From Treponema_I sp045616125 (lineage in GTDB: Bacteria > Spirochaetota > Spirochaetia > Treponematales > Treponemataceae): a stretch of DNA of 64,000 bases. Numbering within the stretch: position 1 is the stretch's first letter; each line of letters begins with the position of its first letter. The notes below the pieces were generated by a model. It made no database searches. It was not told the DNA's origin and saw nothing but the letters and a program-made list of their open reading frames with translations. The position numbers and the translations under genes were made by a program. The stretch spans positions 42,375-106,374 of the forward strand of contig JAZLGC010000012.1 of NCBI GenBank assembly GCA_045616125.1. Direction: 5' to 3'. Below, in pieces: positions 46,214-55,316 of this stretch.

Positions 46214-46690
46214 ATGGACTACGAGATTCAAATTGATGATCTGATCAAAAACGGTGGTATTTTGTATGATGTAGATGGGAGAACTCCCGAAGAAGTCTAT
46301 AAAAACATATGTACACAATGTGCATTTCCGGAAAACCTCAGTAGTCAGGATGTCTTTGTAGAATTAATGCAGCGTGAGGAGTTGATGAGTACAGCCGTGG
46401 GACACGGAATTGCTATCCCTCATCCCAGGCATCCGATTTTGAAGGATTCTAAAAACCAGCAGATTATCGTTGCGTATCTTAAGAATCCTATCGTTATGAA
46501 TGCACCGGATGCAAAGCCGGTGTATGTGCTGTTTCTTATTCTGACCTGTTCTGCAAAAGTTCACCTTCAGGCTTTATCCCGTCTGGCCTTCCTGTTCCAG
46601 AAGGAAGAATTCCGGAAAATACTTGAGTCGAAACCGAACAGGCAGGTATTTCTGCAGACATTAACATCAACATTACACAACAGAATCTAA
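46214..46690 (+). CDS. ptsN: PTS IIA domain protein (PtsN/fructose type)
   Basis: The 158-residue single-domain protein matches EIIA of the fructose/nitrogen type, with the phosphorylated His in GHGIAIPHPRHP (residues ~63-74, after REELMSTAVG). Stand-alone EIIA(Ntr) proteins regulate rather than transport sugars. AAAGGT lies before the ATG. The gene is between an unknown protein and transketolase, which would fit control of carbon metabolism, but the partner is not shown. The symbol is by similarity. Confidence 0.85.
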   Translation: MDYEIQIDDLIKNGGILYDVDGRTPEEVYKNICTQCAFPENLSSQDVFVELMQREELMSTAVGHGIAIPHPRHPILKDSKNQQIIVAYLKNPIVMNAPDAKPVYVLFLILTCSAKVHLQALSRLAFLFQKEEFRKILESKPNRQVFLQTLTSTLHNRI

Positions 46691-46740
46691 TAGATTTGCA
46701 TAAAATATTCCGGTCACGACCGGAAAAAGGGAGAATAACA

Positions 46741-48714
46741 ATGAATAAACCTGCTTTGGAAAAAGTAGCTCTTTCTGTTCGCGCTCTTTCTATGGACGCT
46801 ATACAGAAGGCAAACTCAGGTCATCCAGGCCTTCCGCTTGGAGCTGCTGAACTGGCTTCAGTTCTGTACGGAGAAATTCTTAACCACAATCCTGCTAACT
46901 CGAAATGGGCAAATCGTGACCGCTTTGTACTGTCTGCTGGTCATGGCTCAATGCTGCTGTACTCAATTCTTCATTTGAGTGGATATAAAGTTTCCCTTGA
47001 TGATATTAAATCATTCCGTCAGCTGGGTTCAAAATGCCCGGGACATCCTGAATACGGTATGACTGATGGTGTTGAATCTACCAGTGGTCCACTGGGACAG
47101 GGTATTGCTACTGCTGTTGGTATGGCTCTGGCAGAAAGCATGATGGCTGCACAGTTCAATACTGCTGAACATAAGATCGTAGACCACTACACTTACGTTC
47201 TCGTTGGTGAAGGATGTCTTCAGGAAGGTGTTTCAAGTGAAGCTTCAAGTTTTGCCGGCACCAATAAACTGGGCAAACTGATTGTATTCTACGACGAAAA
47301 CAAAATCTCAATTGATGGCTCTACCGACATCGCATTCAACGAAGATATCGGTAAGCGTTATGAAGCATACGGCTGGCAGGTTCTGCGCGGCAACATGTAC
47401 GACATGGAAGGTATTGCTGCTCTGGTGGCTGACGCTAAGAAAGAAACCGGCAAACCAAGCCTTATTATGCTGAAATCAGAAATCGGTAAAGGCGCTCCAA
47501 CTGTAGTAGGAACAGCAAAAGCTCACGGTGCTCCACTGGGGGCTGAAGGTATTGCTGCTGCCCGTGCAAATCTGGGAATTCCTGCTGATGCTGATTTCTA
47601 CGTTGCTCCTGAAGCAACCGCATATTTTGCAGAAAAGAAAGCTGCTTTTGCTGCTGCAGAAGCTGAATGGAACAAGACTTTTGAAGCCTGGGCTAAAGCT
47701 AATCCTGAAAAGAAAGCTCAGTGGGACGCATGGGCAGAAGGTAAACCTACCGGAACTGCTGCATTCCCTGAATACAAGATTGGTGACAGCCTGGCAACCC
47801 GTAACGCTTCAGGTGCTGCCCTTCAGGCAGTTGCTGCAGAATATCCTAACCTGGTTGGTGGTTCTGCAGACCTTCAGGGGCCAAACGTTACCAAAATGGG
47901 CGGCGATGTAAAGGACTACACTCCAGAAAACCCAAGTGGCCGCTACATCCGCTACGGTATCCGTGAATTTGCCATGGCTGCAATGTGTAACGGTATTGCA
48001 CTCCACGGTGGACTTCGCCCATTCTGTGCAACCTTCATGGTATTTGCTGATTACCTGCGTCCTGCACTGCGCCTTTCTGCACTGATGCACCTGCCGGTAA
48101 TCTACATCCTGACTCATGACTCAATCTACGTTGGTGAAGATGGTCCTACCCATCAGCCAATTGAAACTGTTTCAGCTCTGCGCGCCATTCCGAACGTTCG
48201 CGTTATGCGCCCGGCAGATGCTGAGGAAGCAACTGTTGCATGGCAGATTGCTGCAGAAACCAAAGATGCTCCGGTTTGTCTGTCACTTACCCGCCAGAAT
48301 CTGACCGTATTTGAAAAAGCAGATCCAGACTGGAAGAACACCGTACGCTGCGGTGCCTACATTGCACAGAAAGGTGCTGATAAACCTGATGTAACTGTTC
48401 TGGCTTCCGGCTCAGAAGTTACTCTGGCTATTGAAGCTGCAAAACTGGTAAGCGGAAAAACCGTACGTGTTGTATCTGTTCTTGACCGCGAACTGTTCAA
48501 GGCTCAGAAAGATGAACTGCAGAAAGTAATCATCGGAGATGCATCCCGCGTTGTAGCAGCAGAAGCTGGTACTGCAATGGGTTGGGAAGGATTGGTAACC
48601 GGCAAGGATTGCCTCTTTACCATCGACCGCTTTGGTGAATCTGCTCCTGCAAAAGTTGTTGCACAGGCTCTTGGCTTTACTGCTGAAAACCTGGCAAAAG
48701 TTATTGCAGGCTGA
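46741..48714 (+). CDS. tkt: Transketolase
   Basis: A thiamine-diphosphate enzyme of the non-oxidative pentose phosphate pathway. The 657-residue protein contains ANSGHPGLPLGAAELA at the start, the ThDP motif VGEGCLQEGVSSEASS...DENKISIDG, HDSIYVGEDGPTHQPIE in the pyrimidine-binding domain, and a normal C-terminal domain. The ATG at 46741 has GGGAG upstream; an earlier start at 46696 is unsupported. Codon choice is close to that of the ribosomal genes, suggesting high expression. Confidence 0.97.
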   Translation: MNKPALEKVALSVRALSMDAIQKANSGHPGLPLGAAELASVLYGEILNHNPANSKWANRDRFVLSAGHGSMLLYSILHLSGYKVSLDDIKSFRQLGSKCPGHPEYGMTDGVESTSGPLGQGIATAVGMALAESMMAAQFNTAEHKIVDHYTYVLVGEGCLQEGVSSEASSFAGTNKLGKLIVFYDENKISIDGSTDIAFNEDIGKRYEAYGWQVLRGNMYDMEGIAALVADAKKETGKPSLIMLKSEIGKGAPTVVGTAKAHGAPLGAEGIAAARANLGIPADADFYVAPEATAYFAEKKAAFAAAEAEWNKTFEAWAKANPEKKAQWDAWAEGKPTGTAAFPEYKIGDSLATRNASGAALQAVAAEYPNLVGGSADLQGPNVTKMGGDVKDYTPENPSGRYIRYGIREFAMAAMCNGIALHGGLRPFCATFMVFADYLRPALRLSALMHLPVIYILTHDSIYVGEDGPTHQPIETVSALRAIPNVRVMRPADAEEATVAWQIAAETKDAPVCLSLTRQNLTVFEKADPDWKNTVRCGAYIAQKGADKPDVTVLASGSEVTLAIEAAKLVSGKTVRVVSVLDRELFKAQKDELQKVIIGDASRVVAAEAGTAMGWEGLVTGKDCLFTIDRFGESAPAKVVAQALGFTAENLAKVIAG

Positions 48715-48775
48715 GTTTCTGGTTCTGGAGAGGGCAGGTGAATGTGCCTGCCTTCGCCACTCAGGCATAAAAAAA

Positions 48776-48807
48776 AGCATCCGTATTACTACACGGATGC
48801 TTTTTTT
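48776..48807. terminator. Bidirectional terminator between tkt and lgt
   Basis: AGCATCCGT and ACGGATGCT form a 9-bp stem with an 8-nt loop, with eight A before and seven T after, so it works on both strands for the convergent tkt and lgt. A second stem, GGCAGG/CCTGCC, is at 48734-48752, within the tkt 3' end region. Confidence 0.9.
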
Positions 48808-48830
48808 ATGGACATAGCCATTTTTATATG

Positions 48831-49799
48831 TTACCGGGCTTGTTTCCGGCTTCGGATTCCCTGAAACAGGATGATGAGTAAACCTGCGAAAACCATCAGT
48901 ATGCATAAACCTTGGCCGGTAGAAAGATTTGCCAGTGAAACGTTCATGTAGACTGGAGCATCTTTTGCCGGTCCCATCCGGTATCCCAATTCCAGGTCCG
49001 GCTGGCGGAAATATTCAATGACAAAACGGAAGACACCGTAACCGATGAAATACAGACCGGTTATAAAACCGTCAAAAGGTTTCTTTTTTCGTAAACTCCA
49101 CAAAATTATGAACAGAACAATTCCTTCAAAAAAAGCTTCATACAGCTGGCTTGGATGACGCGGCAGATTGACCAGAGAAGTTGTCGCTGTCATACCGCAT
49201 TTTTCCATGAACTCCTGGACCCAAGGTATAGAAGCGGAAAACCTTTGGGCAGCAGGGAATACCATACCCCAGGGCATAGTAGTAATACGGCCGAAAAGTT
49301 CGCCGTTTAAGAAGTTTCCAAGACGGCCAAAAGTATAACCTAAAGGAATTGCAATACCCATAGCATCAATCCATTTGAATACTGGCTGTTTATGGCGTTT
49401 ACACCAGATAATCATGCCAAGGAATCCACCGATGGCACCACCGTGATAGGACATGCCGGCAAGACCGATAAAATTACCTTGAGAGTCAAATGGCCAAAAC
49501 ATGAGCCAGGGTTTTGTCAGATAAGTGGTAGAAGTATCATATACAAGGCAGGAAAAAATTCGCGCTCCAAGAAGCAGCATAAGAATTCCCAATGTAAAGA
49601 ATCCGGAAATATCGTCATCGGTAGCAGTATAGGTGTCGGTATTTAAAGCACCCTCTTTAACCTGACGCATAAAGACGAAGTAGGCAGTTGCAAAAGCAAA
49701 AACATACATAAGTCCATACCATCTGATGTACTGAAGAAACGGTACGCCAGGAAAAATGGACGGCGAAATCCATGAGGGATAAGTAATGTATAACGGCAT
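48831..49799 (-). CDS. lgt: Prolipoprotein diacylglyceryl transferase
   Basis: Lgt adds diacylglycerol to the lipobox Cys of lipoproteins in the inner membrane. The 322-residue protein has about seven hydrophobic spans, the conserved MSYHGGAIGGFLG and the Lgt signature GRLGNFLNGELFGR. Its start overlaps the stop of the ParA-like gene (TGATG), so translation is coupled. It would process the TPR lipoprotein seen at 10849 and the many lipoproteins expected in a spirochaete. Confidence 0.96.
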   Translation of the reverse strand: MPLYITYPSWISPSIFPGVPFLQYIRWYGLMYVFAFATAYFVFMRQVKEGALNTDTYTATDDDISGFFTLGILMLLLGARIFSCLVYDTSTTYLTKPWLMFWPFDSQGNFIGLAGMSYHGGAIGGFLGMIIWCKRHKQPVFKWIDAMGIAIPLGYTFGRLGNFLNGELFGRITTMPWGMVFPAAQRFSASIPWVQEFMEKCGMTATTSLVNLPRHPSQLYEAFFEGIVLFIILWSLRKKKPFDGFITGLYFIGYGVFRFVIEYFRQPDLELGYRMGPAKDAPVYMNVSLANLSTGQGLCILMVFAGLLIILFQGIRSRKQAR

Positions 49800-50932
49800 C
49801 AGATCTGAAATCCTTGTTGTGCTGCTTTTACCAGCTTTGATTTAAGCAGCATATTCTCTTTTTTAAGCTGTGATATTTCAAACGACTGCGATTTAATGGT
49901 ATCGGCAAGGTCAGCAGCGGTAACGGCACCGGTTCCAATCAAATCTTCAACGTAAGAAAGTTTTGCAGCGTAATCATTCTCTGCTTCTATATCAGCATTA
50001 TTGAATGTCTCATCGTAGGTCAGCAGGGTATCAAATGAAATAGTTTCTGACTGAAGGACCTTATCTGCAATCCGGAAGATTGCCTGGGAAAGAATTGACT
50101 GAGGTTTATAGACAGTGATTGGAAGCCGTGAAGACAGGGCAATATCCTGCATAGGGTCACGATAGATAACACCGAGATGTTCCAGTTCAAGTCCGAGATA
50201 CTCGGTGCAGGAACGGCGGATTTTGTAAGCTTTGTCAGCGTCTTTAGGATCTTCAACCATGTTCATGACAAGACGTGGATGAAACTGTCGCACCCGGTGG
50301 GCAAATACCTGAGCACTTACCGGATCAACAGCCTGAATATTTTCAAGCAGTTTAGGAATGTACAGTTTCTGCATGGAGGCCGAATCTGTCTTTAAGGTTT
50401 CAAGATACTGGTATGCCTTGGAATTCTTTTTAAAAGAATTGTACATAAGGCGGAATACGGCATTCTTTAGGAAAAGATAAGCATTAAGAGTAGCAGTAAC
50501 AGTTGGTGCTGAAACGATGATACCCTGAGGAGAAAGCAGGAAGAAATCAAGTATTGAAAGGTGTGTTCCAGCTCCCAGATCAAGAATCAGGTAATCAGCA
50601 TCGATTCTCTGAAAATGCTTAATCAAGTCATTTTTCTGAGAAATCTTTATTGATGAAAGGCCTGGAATCTCTGAATCACCGGCTATAAAATAGACATTTT
50701 TGTAGTCAGTAGGCTGAATCATCTGCTCAAATGAAATCTGACCTGCCAGATAGGTACCGATACCGCATTTTGGGGCATGCTGTCCAATTACAAGGTGAAG
50801 ATTTGATGCCCCTAAATCCAAGTCTGCAATAACAACTTTTTTTCCGGCTTTTCCTAATGCAATGGCAAGATTTGCTGATAAAAGACTTTTGCCTACGCCG
50901 CCTTTACCGCTGGCTACTGGAATAATCTGCAT
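49799..50932 (-). CDS. MinD/ParA-family ATPase
   Basis: The 377-residue protein starts with the deviant Walker A ASGKGGVGKSLLSANLA and has DLDLGASNLHLVIG and DYLILDLGAGTH, typical of MinD/FlhG/ParA ATPases. A C-terminal extension of ~60 residues ends in a predicted coiled coil (FEISQLKKENMLLKSKLVKA). Members place cell-division sites, flagella or other cargo; the extension and lack of a minE or flagellar neighbour leave the cargo open. It overlaps lgt at its end and the small membrane protein gene at its start (29 nt). Confidence 0.88.
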   Translation of the reverse strand: MQIIPVASGKGGVGKSLLSANLAIALGKAGKKVVIADLDLGASNLHLVIGQHAPKCGIGTYLAGQISFEQMIQPTDYKNVYFIAGDSEIPGLSSIKISQKNDLIKHFQRIDADYLILDLGAGTHLSILDFFLLSPQGIIVSAPTVTATLNAYLFLKNAVFRLMYNSFKKNSKAYQYLETLKTDSASMQKLYIPKLLENIQAVDPVSAQVFAHRVRQFHPRLVMNMVEDPKDADKAYKIRRSCTEYLGLELEHLGVIYRDPMQDIALSSRLPITVYKPQSILSQAIFRIADKVLQSETISFDTLLTYDETFNNADIEAENDYAAKLSYVEDLIGTGAVTAADLADTIKSQSFEISQLKKENMLLKSKLVKAAQQGFQI

Positions 50933-51317
50933 CCTCTACCTTTCCTTTATGTGGAATTAAAAGTATTACAAAAAGTATAGCATCAATCAATGAAAATAAC
51001 ACTATTGTAAAAAGAGTCATAAGAGAATGCCATCCATTCAAAGCCCCATATAACGCATAGGGATAATCCCGTATACAGAACACAAGAGCTCCTGCTAGCT
51101 GTGAAGCCTTGGCAATGAGATAAAAAAGCCGCTCATTAGTTTCAGGTTGAGCGGTGTATCCCAGAAGCACAGGAAGAACCAGAAGGGGGACAGCAACATA
51201 CCATGAAGCAGGAAGTATGGAAATTTGAGTTTCAGGACGGGTTGTAAGAAAGAAAAGAACCCGAAGGAACTCGTAACCTGCCAGAACCATATATCTGAAT
51301 TTTATTTTTGTTTTCAC
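50904..51317 (-). CDS. Small membrane protein of unknown function
   Basis: A 137-residue protein from a GTG start, with about four hydrophobic segments (around residues 10-25, 38-55, 65-82 and 98-118) and a charged C-terminus. No family recognised. It overlaps the ParA-like ATPase by 29 nt, so the two are translated together and may be membrane anchor and ATPase; that is inference. The GTG is preceded by a promoter -10 at 6 nt, a leaderless arrangement. An in-frame ATG nine codons further is the alternative start. Confidence 0.7.
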   Translation of the reverse strand: MKTKIKFRYMVLAGYEFLRVLFFLTTRPETQISILPASWYVAVPLLVLPVLLGYTAQPETNERLFYLIAKASQLAGALVFCIRDYPYALYGALNGWHSLMTLFTIVLFSLIDAILFVILLIPHKGKVEDADYSSSQR

Positions 51318-51323
51318 CCTTTA

Positions 51324-51352
51324 AATGTATGGAAACCCGGGAGTATGGTCAA
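51324..51352 (-). promoter_or_regulatory. Leaderless-type promoter of the small membrane protein operon
   Basis: On the minus strand TTGACC (51347-51352) and TACATT (51324-51329) are 17 bp apart; the -10 ends 6 nt before the GTG at 51317. Confidence 0.5.
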
Positions 51353-51377
51353 TCAAAAGTATACAGATACCGGAAAA

Positions 51378-51406
51378 TTGCATTTTTTACTGAACATCTA
51401 TAAAAT
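51378..51406 (+). promoter_or_regulatory. Leaderless-type promoter of the processing protease
   Basis: TTGCAT (51378-51383) and TAAAAT (51401-51406) are 17 bp apart; the -10 ends 7 nt before the ATG at 51414. There is no Shine-Dalgarno sequence in between. Confidence 0.5.
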
Positions 51407-51413
51407 AATACGT

Positions 51414-52913
51414 ATGAATATTAATCAGAAAATAGGTGCAGTTATCTGTGCTGTGTTTGTTACCGGCTTTGCTCTGATGAACTCAGCAGTTTATGCACAA
51501 ACCCCGTCAAAGACCCAGTCTGATGCTATCGTTAATCAGCAGTATATAGAACTTGTCCGCAATGTTTTTGCCTTTGTCCTTCAGAACTATGTAGAAGAAG
51601 TTGATGCAGAAAAGCTGTATAAGGGTGCTCTTGAAGGATTGATGAATGCTTTTGATGATCCTTATACCCAGTATATGGACACTTCAGACCAGCGCAGCAT
51701 TACGGATACGACATCGGGACAGTTTGGGGGTGTTGGTCTTCAGATTACAAAACCAACCGTTTCCACTGCGGATAATCCTGCATATGTTGAAGTATCAAAT
51801 CCAATTGAAGGAACTCCTGGCTGGCGTGCCGGCATTGTTGCCGGTGATAAGCTGATTGCTATTGATGGCACTGGAACTGCTGACATTTCAATGGATGATG
51901 TTCTTTCAATTCTGCGTGGAAAAGTTGGAACACCGGTAGAAGTTACGGTACGTCGTGGAAAAGGTGATAAAGCGTTTGACTTCAAGGTAACATTGGAACG
52001 TGCACTAATTGAGGTACCTACTGTTAAGTACGGTATGATTGATGACGGTGGTGCCACCGGTTACCTGAAAATCATTGAATTTACACCGTTAACCCCAGAC
52101 CGCGTTCAGGATGCACTGGATTACTTTGAATCACAGAATTATCAGCAGCTGATTATTGACCTTCGCAATAATCCGGGTGGATTGATTTCAAGCGTTGAAG
52201 CCGTTGCTGATAAATTCATTGATGAGGGTGTCATTGTTTCTACCAAAGGTCGGTATCCGCAGGATAATACGTCGTACAAAGCCAGCAGAAGCAAAACGAC
52301 CATGAAACAGGGTATTCCGATCGTAGTTCTGATTAACGGTGGTTCTGCCAGCGCTTCAGAGATTTTGTCCGGTGCACTGAAAGATACAAAAAAGGCATAT
52401 CTGGTTGGTGAGAATTCATACGGCAAAGGTTCAGTTCAGCAACCGATTCCGTTACCTTTTGATGATGGCATTAAACTGACCATTGCCCGGTACTATTCGC
52501 CAAGTGATACGAATATCGATAAGGTTGGTATTCCACCTGATGAAGAAGTTCTGTTTGCAGAACTGACTGAGGAACAGGCAGAAGCATATATTGCACTGCT
52601 TGATGATGATGTAGTAAATCCGTATGTGGAAGAACATCCTGACATGACGGAAGCACACATTGCTGAATATGCAGAAACTCTTGCCCAGACATACAAACTT
52701 GAACCGCGAATGCTGCGTCGTATTATCCGGCTGGCAGTGAATAAATATAAGGGTGACCCACTGTACGACCTGGATTGGGACGTTCAGTTGACAACAGCCT
52801 TGAAAACAGTTCGCAGAAGTGATTTTAACAGTCTGCTTGCAGAGACAAAAACCTTGAAAGAGATTGCTGAGGCCAAAAAAATGGCAGAAGCAGAGGCAGA
52901 TACTGCAAAATGA
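51414..52913 (+). CDS. ctp: Carboxy-terminal processing protease, S41 family
   Basis: A secreted Ser/Lys protease. The 499-residue protein has a signal peptide (cleavage near residue 28, after VYA), a PDZ domain (~90-180, with FGGVGLQITKP), and the S41 core: GYLKIIEFTP, DLRNNPGGLISSVEAVAD, the nucleophile Ser in NGGSASASEILSGAL and the catalytic Lys in SYGKGSVQQP. It probably trims periplasmic or outer-envelope proteins. Start chosen at 51414 for the signal peptide; an upstream in-frame start at 51225 lies inside the divergent gene. It overlaps rsmE by ATGA. Confidence 0.95.
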   Translation: MNINQKIGAVICAVFVTGFALMNSAVYAQTPSKTQSDAIVNQQYIELVRNVFAFVLQNYVEEVDAEKLYKGALEGLMNAFDDPYTQYMDTSDQRSITDTTSGQFGGVGLQITKPTVSTADNPAYVEVSNPIEGTPGWRAGIVAGDKLIAIDGTGTADISMDDVLSILRGKVGTPVEVTVRRGKGDKAFDFKVTLERALIEVPTVKYGMIDDGGATGYLKIIEFTPLTPDRVQDALDYFESQNYQQLIIDLRNNPGGLISSVEAVADKFIDEGVIVSTKGRYPQDNTSYKASRSKTTMKQGIPIVVLINGGSASASEILSGALKDTKKAYLVGENSYGKGSVQQPIPLPFDDGIKLTIARYYSPSDTNIDKVGIPPDEEVLFAELTEEQAEAYIALLDDDVVNPYVEEHPDMTEAHIAEYAETLAQTYKLEPRMLRRIIRLAVNKYKGDPLYDLDWDVQLTTALKTVRRSDFNSLLAETKTLKEIAEAKKMAEAEADTAK

Positions 52914-53716
52914 GGCAGTTTGTTTGCTCGCAGAAACAGAAAAAAGACGGATCGGTGGTGATTACCGGTAAGGATTACCTGTACTTGAGCCGGTCGTTGC
53001 GGTTAAAGATTGAAGATGTCATTGATGTGGCATTACCGGATGGCAGTCTTGTTCCGATGCGGGCAGAACGGATAACAAAAAAAGAAGTAGTTCTGATCCC
53101 TGTACATTCTGACGAAGTCGATGACGACAGGTCGAAGGTTCAGGGTGTTGTAGCGGGGAAAGTTCAGGATTCTCTGGACGGAGTACCCCAATACTGGCTG
53201 TTTCAGTTTTTACCGAAAATCCAGAAAATGGATCAGATTGTGCGTCAGGCGACGGAATGTGGTGTGCATACCATTGTGCCTGTAATCAGTGAATATACGG
53301 TGCGGGGTAATGAGCCACCCAGAAAAGAACGCTGGGAACGGATCATTAAAGAAGCCCGGCAGCAGAGTGGTTCTCCTGTGACAACACGAATCCTGGATGC
53401 CGTTTCTGTTCAAACTGCAGTTGAAATCTGGCAGAATGAGTGTGCTGATCAGAACCGCAGAAAATGTGGATTTGTACTTCATGAGGATCCTGCGTATGGT
53501 TTAAGTTCGCTGGTAGAGGCTGCAGAAACGGACTCTGATAAAACCGCCGTTGCACTGGCAGTAGGTTGCGAAGGGGGAATAAGTCCTTCTGAACTTGAAA
53601 CGCTGTATCAGAATGGATTTCAGAACGTGCATTTTGAAACGAATATTCTTCGGGCAGAAACTGCTGCCATATATGGACTTGCTGTAATTCAGCAGTTTTT
53701 TGCATATAAAAAGTAG
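52910..53716 (+). CDS. rsmE: 16S rRNA m3U1498 methyltransferase
   Basis: RsmE is a SPOUT methyltransferase for U1498 of 16S rRNA. The 268-residue protein has an N-terminal PUA-like domain, then QFLPKIQKMDQIVRQATECG and the knot motifs VGCEGGISPSELE and TNILRAETAAIYGLAVI. The start overlaps the ctp stop by four bases (ATGA). Length and motifs match the family. Confidence 0.94.
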   Translation: MRQFVCSQKQKKDGSVVITGKDYLYLSRSLRLKIEDVIDVALPDGSLVPMRAERITKKEVVLIPVHSDEVDDDRSKVQGVVAGKVQDSLDGVPQYWLFQFLPKIQKMDQIVRQATECGVHTIVPVISEYTVRGNEPPRKERWERIIKEARQQSGSPVTTRILDAVSVQTAVEIWQNECADQNRRKCGFVLHEDPAYGLSSLVEAAETDSDKTAVALAVGCEGGISPSELETLYQNGFQNVHFETNILRAETAAIYGLAVIQQFFAYKK

Positions 53717-53725
53717 AGGTAGTGT

Positions 53726-54535
53726 ATGGGTGGAGATTTAGAACGAATTGACATATTGGGAATTCCGATAGATGTAGTGTCGCCGGAAGATCTGGAAAAA
53801 GTGTTGTTCAGACTGCTTGATGAAGCTGGAACAAAACAGATAATCTTTCTGACAATCTGGAAACTTATCCGCGCAACTCACAGTCAGGAATATGCGCAGT
53901 GTGTTAAAAGTGCTGCTCTGGTATTACCGGTATCAAAGAGCATTCTCAAGGCTGCGAAATTCTTGAAACAGACTGTGCCATATCGTTACAGTCCCTTTGA
54001 TACGCTTATCCGAATCCTTACGTCACTGGAATCCCGGTATAAAAGCCTGTTCCTTCTGGGGGGGCATAAAGGCAGCCTGCTCAATGCACAGAGAAATCTG
54101 TATTCAACATTTCCCGGTCTTCAGATAGTTGGCCGGTATGTAGGATATTTCCCAAAGTCTGCAGAAAAAGATGTTATTGAGGGTATTTATAAAGCAAATC
54201 CATCGCTGGTTCTGGTAAGTGATGGTCTGAGGCATGGAGAACTGTGGCCCTATGAGCGTCGCAACCAGTTTGGGTCAAGTTTCTTCATCTACAGCAAAGA
54301 TGCCATAGACATCTTATCGTTGCGTAAAAAAAGACTTTCAAAAAATACCTTTGATCGCGGGCACGAATCGTGGGTAGATATCGGATATAATCCGCTCAGG
54401 ATTTTCAGAATTATTCCGTTCATGGGATTTAAAATCCGTTTGCTTTGGTGGCGGCTATTCAAGTTGAAAAAGGTTCTTGAAGCCCAGAGAGCTCAGAAAG
54501 AACCAGTTCAGGAAGCTGAAACGGACAATAAGTAA
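53726..54535 (+). CDS. WecG/TagA-like protein with eroded catalytic motifs
   Basis: The 269-residue protein has the fold of WecG/TagA/CpsF glycosyltransferases: LFLLGGHKGSLLNAQRNLYS and FPGLQIVGRYVGYFP are recognisable. But the segments that hold the catalytic Asp and substrate residues in TagA (usually around N..H, DG.GV and R..G.D) read LTIWKLIRA, LPVSKSI and YRYSPFD. It may be inactive or have another substrate. AGAGGT lies before the ATG. It follows rsmE by 9 bp and ends 7 bp from a convergent gene. Confidence 0.78.
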   Translation: MGGDLERIDILGIPIDVVSPEDLEKVLFRLLDEAGTKQIIFLTIWKLIRATHSQEYAQCVKSAALVLPVSKSILKAAKFLKQTVPYRYSPFDTLIRILTSLESRYKSLFLLGGHKGSLLNAQRNLYSTFPGLQIVGRYVGYFPKSAEKDVIEGIYKANPSLVLVSDGLRHGELWPYERRNQFGSSFFIYSKDAIDILSLRKKRLSKNTFDRGHESWVDIGYNPLRIFRIIPFMGFKIRLLWWRLFKLKKVLEAQRAQKEPVQEAETDNK

Positions 54536-54542
54536 AGCAATC

Positions 54543-55280
54543 CTATCTCTGCTGATCAGCTTCACGGATTTTCTTTGCAAGTCCTGCTGCTTTGGTGAAG
54601 GTTTTTTCCAGGTAAACTGCTTCGCTTTCAGAGAGCACCGCACGTGACAGTATTGACCGCCAGAAATCATGCATATCTTCTTTACCGGTAACTTTGAAAA
54701 ATCCTATTTTTTCAAGATTTTCAACAATTGAGTCCGTAGTTTTATCAAGGCGCTGAAGAGAGATAGGAACATACCCGGTATGATTCGGTGTTGCAATGGT
54801 GCGATACAGTGTGTAACACAGAATCTGAACGGCATGGGAAAGGTTCAGGGATGCAAAGTCAGGGTGTGATGGAATGTTCACCCCCATGGTACATTCTTCC
54901 AGTTCTGCGTCGGTTAACCCGGTACGTTCATTTCCAAAAACAACCGCAATTTTCCCTTCTGGAATTTTGGATACATGATCTGCAAATTCCTCCGGCGTTA
55001 CAAGCCATGACTTACGTTTCTTTCCGCGCCGACGGGTGGTACCGGCAGCAAGCATGCAGTCAGCTGTGGCTTCTGTTATACTGTTGTAGAAAACAGCATT
55101 TTCCCAGATATAAGCTGCATGAATGGCAAGAATACGAACTTTCTGATCATCGTACTGCTCTCTGCTGCCTACGATTCTAAGATGAGTAATACCCATATTT
55201 GCCATAGCACGGCATGCGGAACCAATGTTACGGCTCTCATCAGGATTTGTTAAAACAATACAGATATCATCAAGTTTCAT
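54543..55280 (-). CDS. SPOUT RNA methyltransferase, TrmJ-like
   Basis: The 245-residue protein starts MKLDDICIVLTNPDESRNIG and carries the SPOUT knot motifs VFGNERTGLTDAELEEC and IPSHPDFASLNLSHAVQILC. TrmJ methylates the 2'-O of tRNA position 32, but other family members act elsewhere, so the target is not certain. The ATG at 55280 aligns with family starts. There is no Shine-Dalgarno; a promoter -10 ends 7 nt before it. A C-terminal ~70-residue helical extension is present, as in TrmJ. Confidence 0.88.
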   Translation of the reverse strand: MKLDDICIVLTNPDESRNIGSACRAMANMGITHLRIVGSREQYDDQKVRILAIHAAYIWENAVFYNSITEATADCMLAAGTTRRRGKKRKSWLVTPEEFADHVSKIPEGKIAVVFGNERTGLTDAELEECTMGVNIPSHPDFASLNLSHAVQILCYTLYRTIATPNHTGYVPISLQRLDKTTDSIVENLEKIGFFKVTGKEDMHDFWRSILSRAVLSESEAVYLEKTFTKAAGLAKKIREADQQR

Positions 55281-55287
55281 GGTCAGG

Positions 55288-55316
55288 ATGATACGGTGTT
55301 TTAAAGTTTGACACAA
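55288..55316 (-). promoter_or_regulatory. Leaderless-type promoter of the TrmJ-like gene
   Basis: On the minus strand TTGTGT (55311-55316) and TATCAT (55288-55293) are 17 bp apart, the -10 ending 7 nt before the ATG. The -35 shares three bases with the -35 of the divergent STAS gene. Confidence 0.5.
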
